From: Brooklawnia sp032229645
Lineage (GTDB): Bacteria; Actinomycetota; Actinomycetes; Propionibacteriales; Propionibacteriaceae
Length of the DNA stretch: 64,000 bases
Assembly (NCBI GenBank): GCA_963722295.1
Contig: CAVRLB010000004.1
Location: forward strand, 124,001-188,000
Direction of reading: 5' to 3'
Below, piece after piece: positions 61,107-64,000 of the stretch. Below the pieces are notes generated by a model. That model was not told the DNA's origin. It saw only the letters and a program-made list of their open reading frames with translations, and did no database searches. The position numbers and the translations under genes are program-made. Each line of letters starts with the position of its first letter. Position 1 is the first letter of the stretch.

Positions 61107-61243
61107 TTACCGCTGCGTGTCGCTTCCTGGATCGGGCGCCTGATCGCGTTGTCGGCCACGCCCACGTGCTACCAGCACGAGGGCGAACCTCCGCCTTATC
61201 GTGCATCCCGCCCAGAAACCGCCACTCGACGCGTTAATTCTCT
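61101..61243 (-). repeat. MITE-like element, copy 2 (short form)
   Basis: The 143-bp element is bounded by AGAGAATTA (61101-61109) and TAATTCTCT (61235-61243). Read on the minus strand it matches copy 1 (7034-7257) with about four substitutions and lacks about 81 bp present there. It lies between convergent CBS and NlpC/P60 genes. Confidence 0.85.
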
Positions 61244-61442
61244 GTCAGGCCCTAAGCAATCCGTTCCAGGGCGTCCGGTTCTCCGGGCGCCCTCCATCTT
61301 GTTCGCTGGGTTCCTCTTCGCCGGGTTCCTCGCCGCAGGGAAGAGCGGCCAGGGATGCGAGACGCGCTGATCGCACATCTTCACGACCCTCGCCCGCGGA
61401 ACGAGCGGGCAGGAGACGGCGGCCCTGGAGTCAGCTGTCGAA
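61244..61442. other. Non-coding spacer after the repeat
   Basis: No gene is evident between the repeat and the NlpC/P60 stop. A short direct repeat, GGGTTCCTCTTCGCC then GGGTTCCTCGCCG, lies at about 61318-61345. Confidence 0.4.
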
Positions 61443-62804
61443 TCAGGCGGTAGCGTATGGCAGCCAAACGCTCGACCAACCGATGATCGGCTCGCCCCAC
61501 GACGAGGACGGCGTATGGAGCGAGATCATGCCCACTCCCCCGTTAGCCGCGCCGTTGCTGAAAATCATGCCGTCGCCGGCATACATCGCCACATGCCCGA
61601 ACGGATTGCCTGCCGGCGTGCCGTTGTAGAAGACCAGCGCGCCGACCGGAATATCCGACAGGTCATACTGCATCTGGCCAGCGGCGATGATCATGCCTGC
61701 GGCATCGGACGCGCTGTTGATCCCGGAACTGGAATAGCCGTAGAACGCCGCCACCAGGGCCAGGCACATGTCGCCATAGTTCATGTTGCCGGTCATCGAT
61801 TGGGCACGGGCAATGGCCGCATCCACGCTGAACGGTGCGACCTGGCCGGACGCGATGTTCGCGGTGACCCAGGAGGTCTGCGCTGTCACCCAGCTGGCAG
61901 CCGAAGCCTGGGCTGCGGCCGACGCCGCTGCCGCAGCGGCGTCGTTGCGCGCCTGGATCTGCGCTGCCAGATCCCCGGCGCGGTTGCGCAGATCCTGATC
62001 GGCAGCCAACGCCGCATCCAACACCTGCTGGGCCGCCTGCAGCGCTGACTGATTGGACGCCACCTTCGCGGCAACATCGTTGGCCGCGTCCATCGCCGCG
62101 AGCGACCTCTGCTGGGTCTGCTCGAACTGCGCAACCGCGGCATCCCTGGCGTCCTGAGCGGCTTGCTCCGCCGCTGCCATCGCATCGCGCTGCTTCTGCA
62201 GTTCGTCGAGCGCAGCGTTCAAGGCGTCGAGTTCACGTTGCACGTTGTTGACCGTGTTCTTCATCCATTGCACACGGTTGTTGATGTCCCCGGTGCCCAG
62301 GTTGGTGAAGAAGAGCCCGATGCCCTGCAAGGACTTGTCCTGCTGGGTCTCCTCCTGGGCAGCGATAGCTACCCGCTTGCGCTGCTCGTCGACCGCGGTC
62401 TGCGCCGCATCGACGGCTGCCTGCGCCGCGGTGAGATTCTGCTCGGCCGCTTGCAGGGCCGTCGAGGCATCGGACGCCTGCTGCTGCGCGGCGGCTTCGG
62501 CCGACTGAGCCGCAGCCAGCGCTGCCTGCGCGTTCGCCAGCTCGGACTGCGACTGCGTCAGCACCGCATTCGTTGCATCGAGTTGCGTCCGGCCATCGCC
62601 GATGCCGCCCTGCACGGTATCCAGCTGACTTTGCATCTGCGCGTACTCGTCGTCCAACTCGTCGGCGTGGACGCTGGCGCTGGCTGGTCCGATCAACAGC
62701 GCCACGGCGAGACCAGCAGTGGCAGTGACCTTGCCGATACCCGACCAGGTACGCCGGAACGACCGAACAGCCGTATTCGAGTCAAGGGGAAGGTCCCGAA
62801 TCAC
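61443..62804 (-). CDS. Secreted NlpC/P60 peptidoglycan hydrolase with coiled-coil
   Basis: The 453-residue protein has a signal sequence (about residues 20-48; TATAGLAVALLIGPASASVH), a long Ala/Gln-rich coiled coil (about 50-315) and a C-terminal NlpC/P60-like domain. The catalytic Cys is likely in YGDMCLALVAAFYG and the His in PFGHVAMYAGDG. The RipA-like architecture fits an endopeptidase that cleaves stem peptides, with the coiled coil as a regulatory segment. GTG at 62804 has AAGCAGGA upstream. Confidence 0.88.
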   Translation of the reverse strand: MIRDLPLDSNTAVRSFRRTWSGIGKVTATAGLAVALLIGPASASVHADELDDEYAQMQSQLDTVQGGIGDGRTQLDATNAVLTQSQSELANAQAALAAAQSAEAAAQQQASDASTALQAAEQNLTAAQAAVDAAQTAVDEQRKRVAIAAQEETQQDKSLQGIGLFFTNLGTGDINNRVQWMKNTVNNVQRELDALNAALDELQKQRDAMAAAEQAAQDARDAAVAQFEQTQQRSLAAMDAANDVAAKVASNQSALQAAQQVLDAALAADQDLRNRAGDLAAQIQARNDAAAAAASAAAQASAASWVTAQTSWVTANIASGQVAPFSVDAAIARAQSMTGNMNYGDMCLALVAAFYGYSSSGINSASDAAGMIIAAGQMQYDLSDIPVGALVFYNGTPAGNPFGHVAMYAGDGMIFSNGAANGGVGMISLHTPSSSWGEPIIGWSSVWLPYATA

Positions 62805-63048
62805 GTTGTCCTGCTTTCTGTTGTGTGCGCGGCTCAAGTGCAGACACCGCTTTGCCGAACCCAAGCCTGAATCCGCCGATTTTTCGCCTACTGCGCGTCC
62901 CCTGAGGGGCGCCCATCGGCGGATTCAGGCTAAGACAAAACCGACGGCTACTGCCACGGACTCACCCGCGTGTCGCGATATCGATTGGCTGTGGATGTGC
63001 CTGATCGCGCGCTACTACGGTGCCCCACCGGCCGCCAGCGCAACAACA
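62805..63048 (-). other. Non-coding leader region of the NlpC/P60 gene
   Basis: No gene is evident. It contains a perfect 16-bp inverted repeat (62865-62880 with 62915-62930; CTGAATCCGCCGAT core) with a 34-nt loop that folds further (CCCCTGAGGGG). I do not match it to a known riboswitch. Confidence 0.55.
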
Positions 63049-63084
63049 GCTGAGGCCCGCTCCCAAACGGGAACGGGCCTCAGC
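63049..63084 (-). terminator. tuf terminator
   Basis: GCTGAGGCCCG (63049-63059) pairs with CGGGCCTCAGC (63074-63084). After one mismatch TCCC/GGGA closes on AAAC. It starts 23 nt beyond the tuf stop. Confidence 0.85.
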
Positions 63085-63107
63085 CAGCAATGAGTTGGTG
63101 CGCCAGA

Positions 63108-64000
<893 letters not shown>

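Noticed and set aside
62805..63048. c-di-AMP riboswitch before the NlpC/P60 gene
   Set aside because: A GAATCCG string is present but the other conserved blocks of the family are not; reported instead as an unassigned inverted repeat.

Overview
The window is about 64 kb of high-GC actinobacterial chromosome made almost entirely of core genes. GuaB3, MptB-type and MgtA-type mannosyltransferases, resuscitation-promoting-factor (Rpf) proteins and EF-G2 all point to Actinobacteria. The superoxide dismutase closely resembles the cambialistic enzyme of propionibacteria as I remember it, so I infer Propionibacteriaceae, genus unresolved. I see no prophage, CRISPR array, complete insertion sequence, rRNA or tRNA.

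Layout. 0-4.4 kb: an envelope-stress-like block, with a LiaF/PspC-like membrane protein cut by the window edge, a small membrane protein, a PspC protein, a membrane-anchored alpha/beta hydrolase, and a two-component pair whose kinase lacks an ATPase domain. 4.4-12.4 kb: GMP synthesis (guaA, guaB, guaB3), cysteine synthesis (cysK-cysE), a chorismate mutase and an MptB-like mannosyltransferase. 12.4-14.6 kb: groES-groEL behind two CIRCE operators. 14.8-19.7 kb: a methyltransferase, a NUDIX hydrolase and the t6A tRNA-modification operon (a GNAT-TsaE fusion, tsaB, rimI, tsaD) joined by ATGA/GTGA overlaps. 19.8-28.4 kb: an MgtA-like mannosyltransferase, NAD(P)HX repair, acpS, glmS, coaA, glmM and rplM-rpsI. 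28.4-41.2 kb: an SGNH acyltransferase, EF-G2, YccF, trmB-truA-methyltransferase/CsbD, sodA, two tandem DUF348/G5 muralytic proteins with different catalytic domains, and a transglutaminase-like protein with a GT4 glycosyltransferase. 41.2-58.5 kb: the ribosomal supercluster on the minus strand, transcribed right to left: rpsJ to rpsQ, rplN to rplO, secY-adk-map, then infA-rpmJ-rpsM-rpsK-rpsD-rpoA-rplQ. 58.9-64 kb: gltX, a CBS-pair protein, an NlpC/P60 hydrolase and the 3' part of tuf.

The genes form a growth core: translation, tRNA and rRNA modification, purine synthesis, aminosugar supply for peptidoglycan (glmS, glmM), lipoglycan mannosylation, and wall remodelling by Rpf, SLT and NlpC/P60 enzymes.

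The less expected content is between the genes. There are three repeat families: a 3-copy palindrome with GTGTAGC/GCTACAC arms at gene 3' ends; GGCTAGCC/GGCTACCGA hairpins between convergent genes; and a MITE-like element with AGAGAATTA ends present as two near-identical inverted copies 54 kb apart plus a remnant. Many genes also have a TANNNT -10 box only 6-8 nt before the start codon, which predicts leaderless mRNAs.
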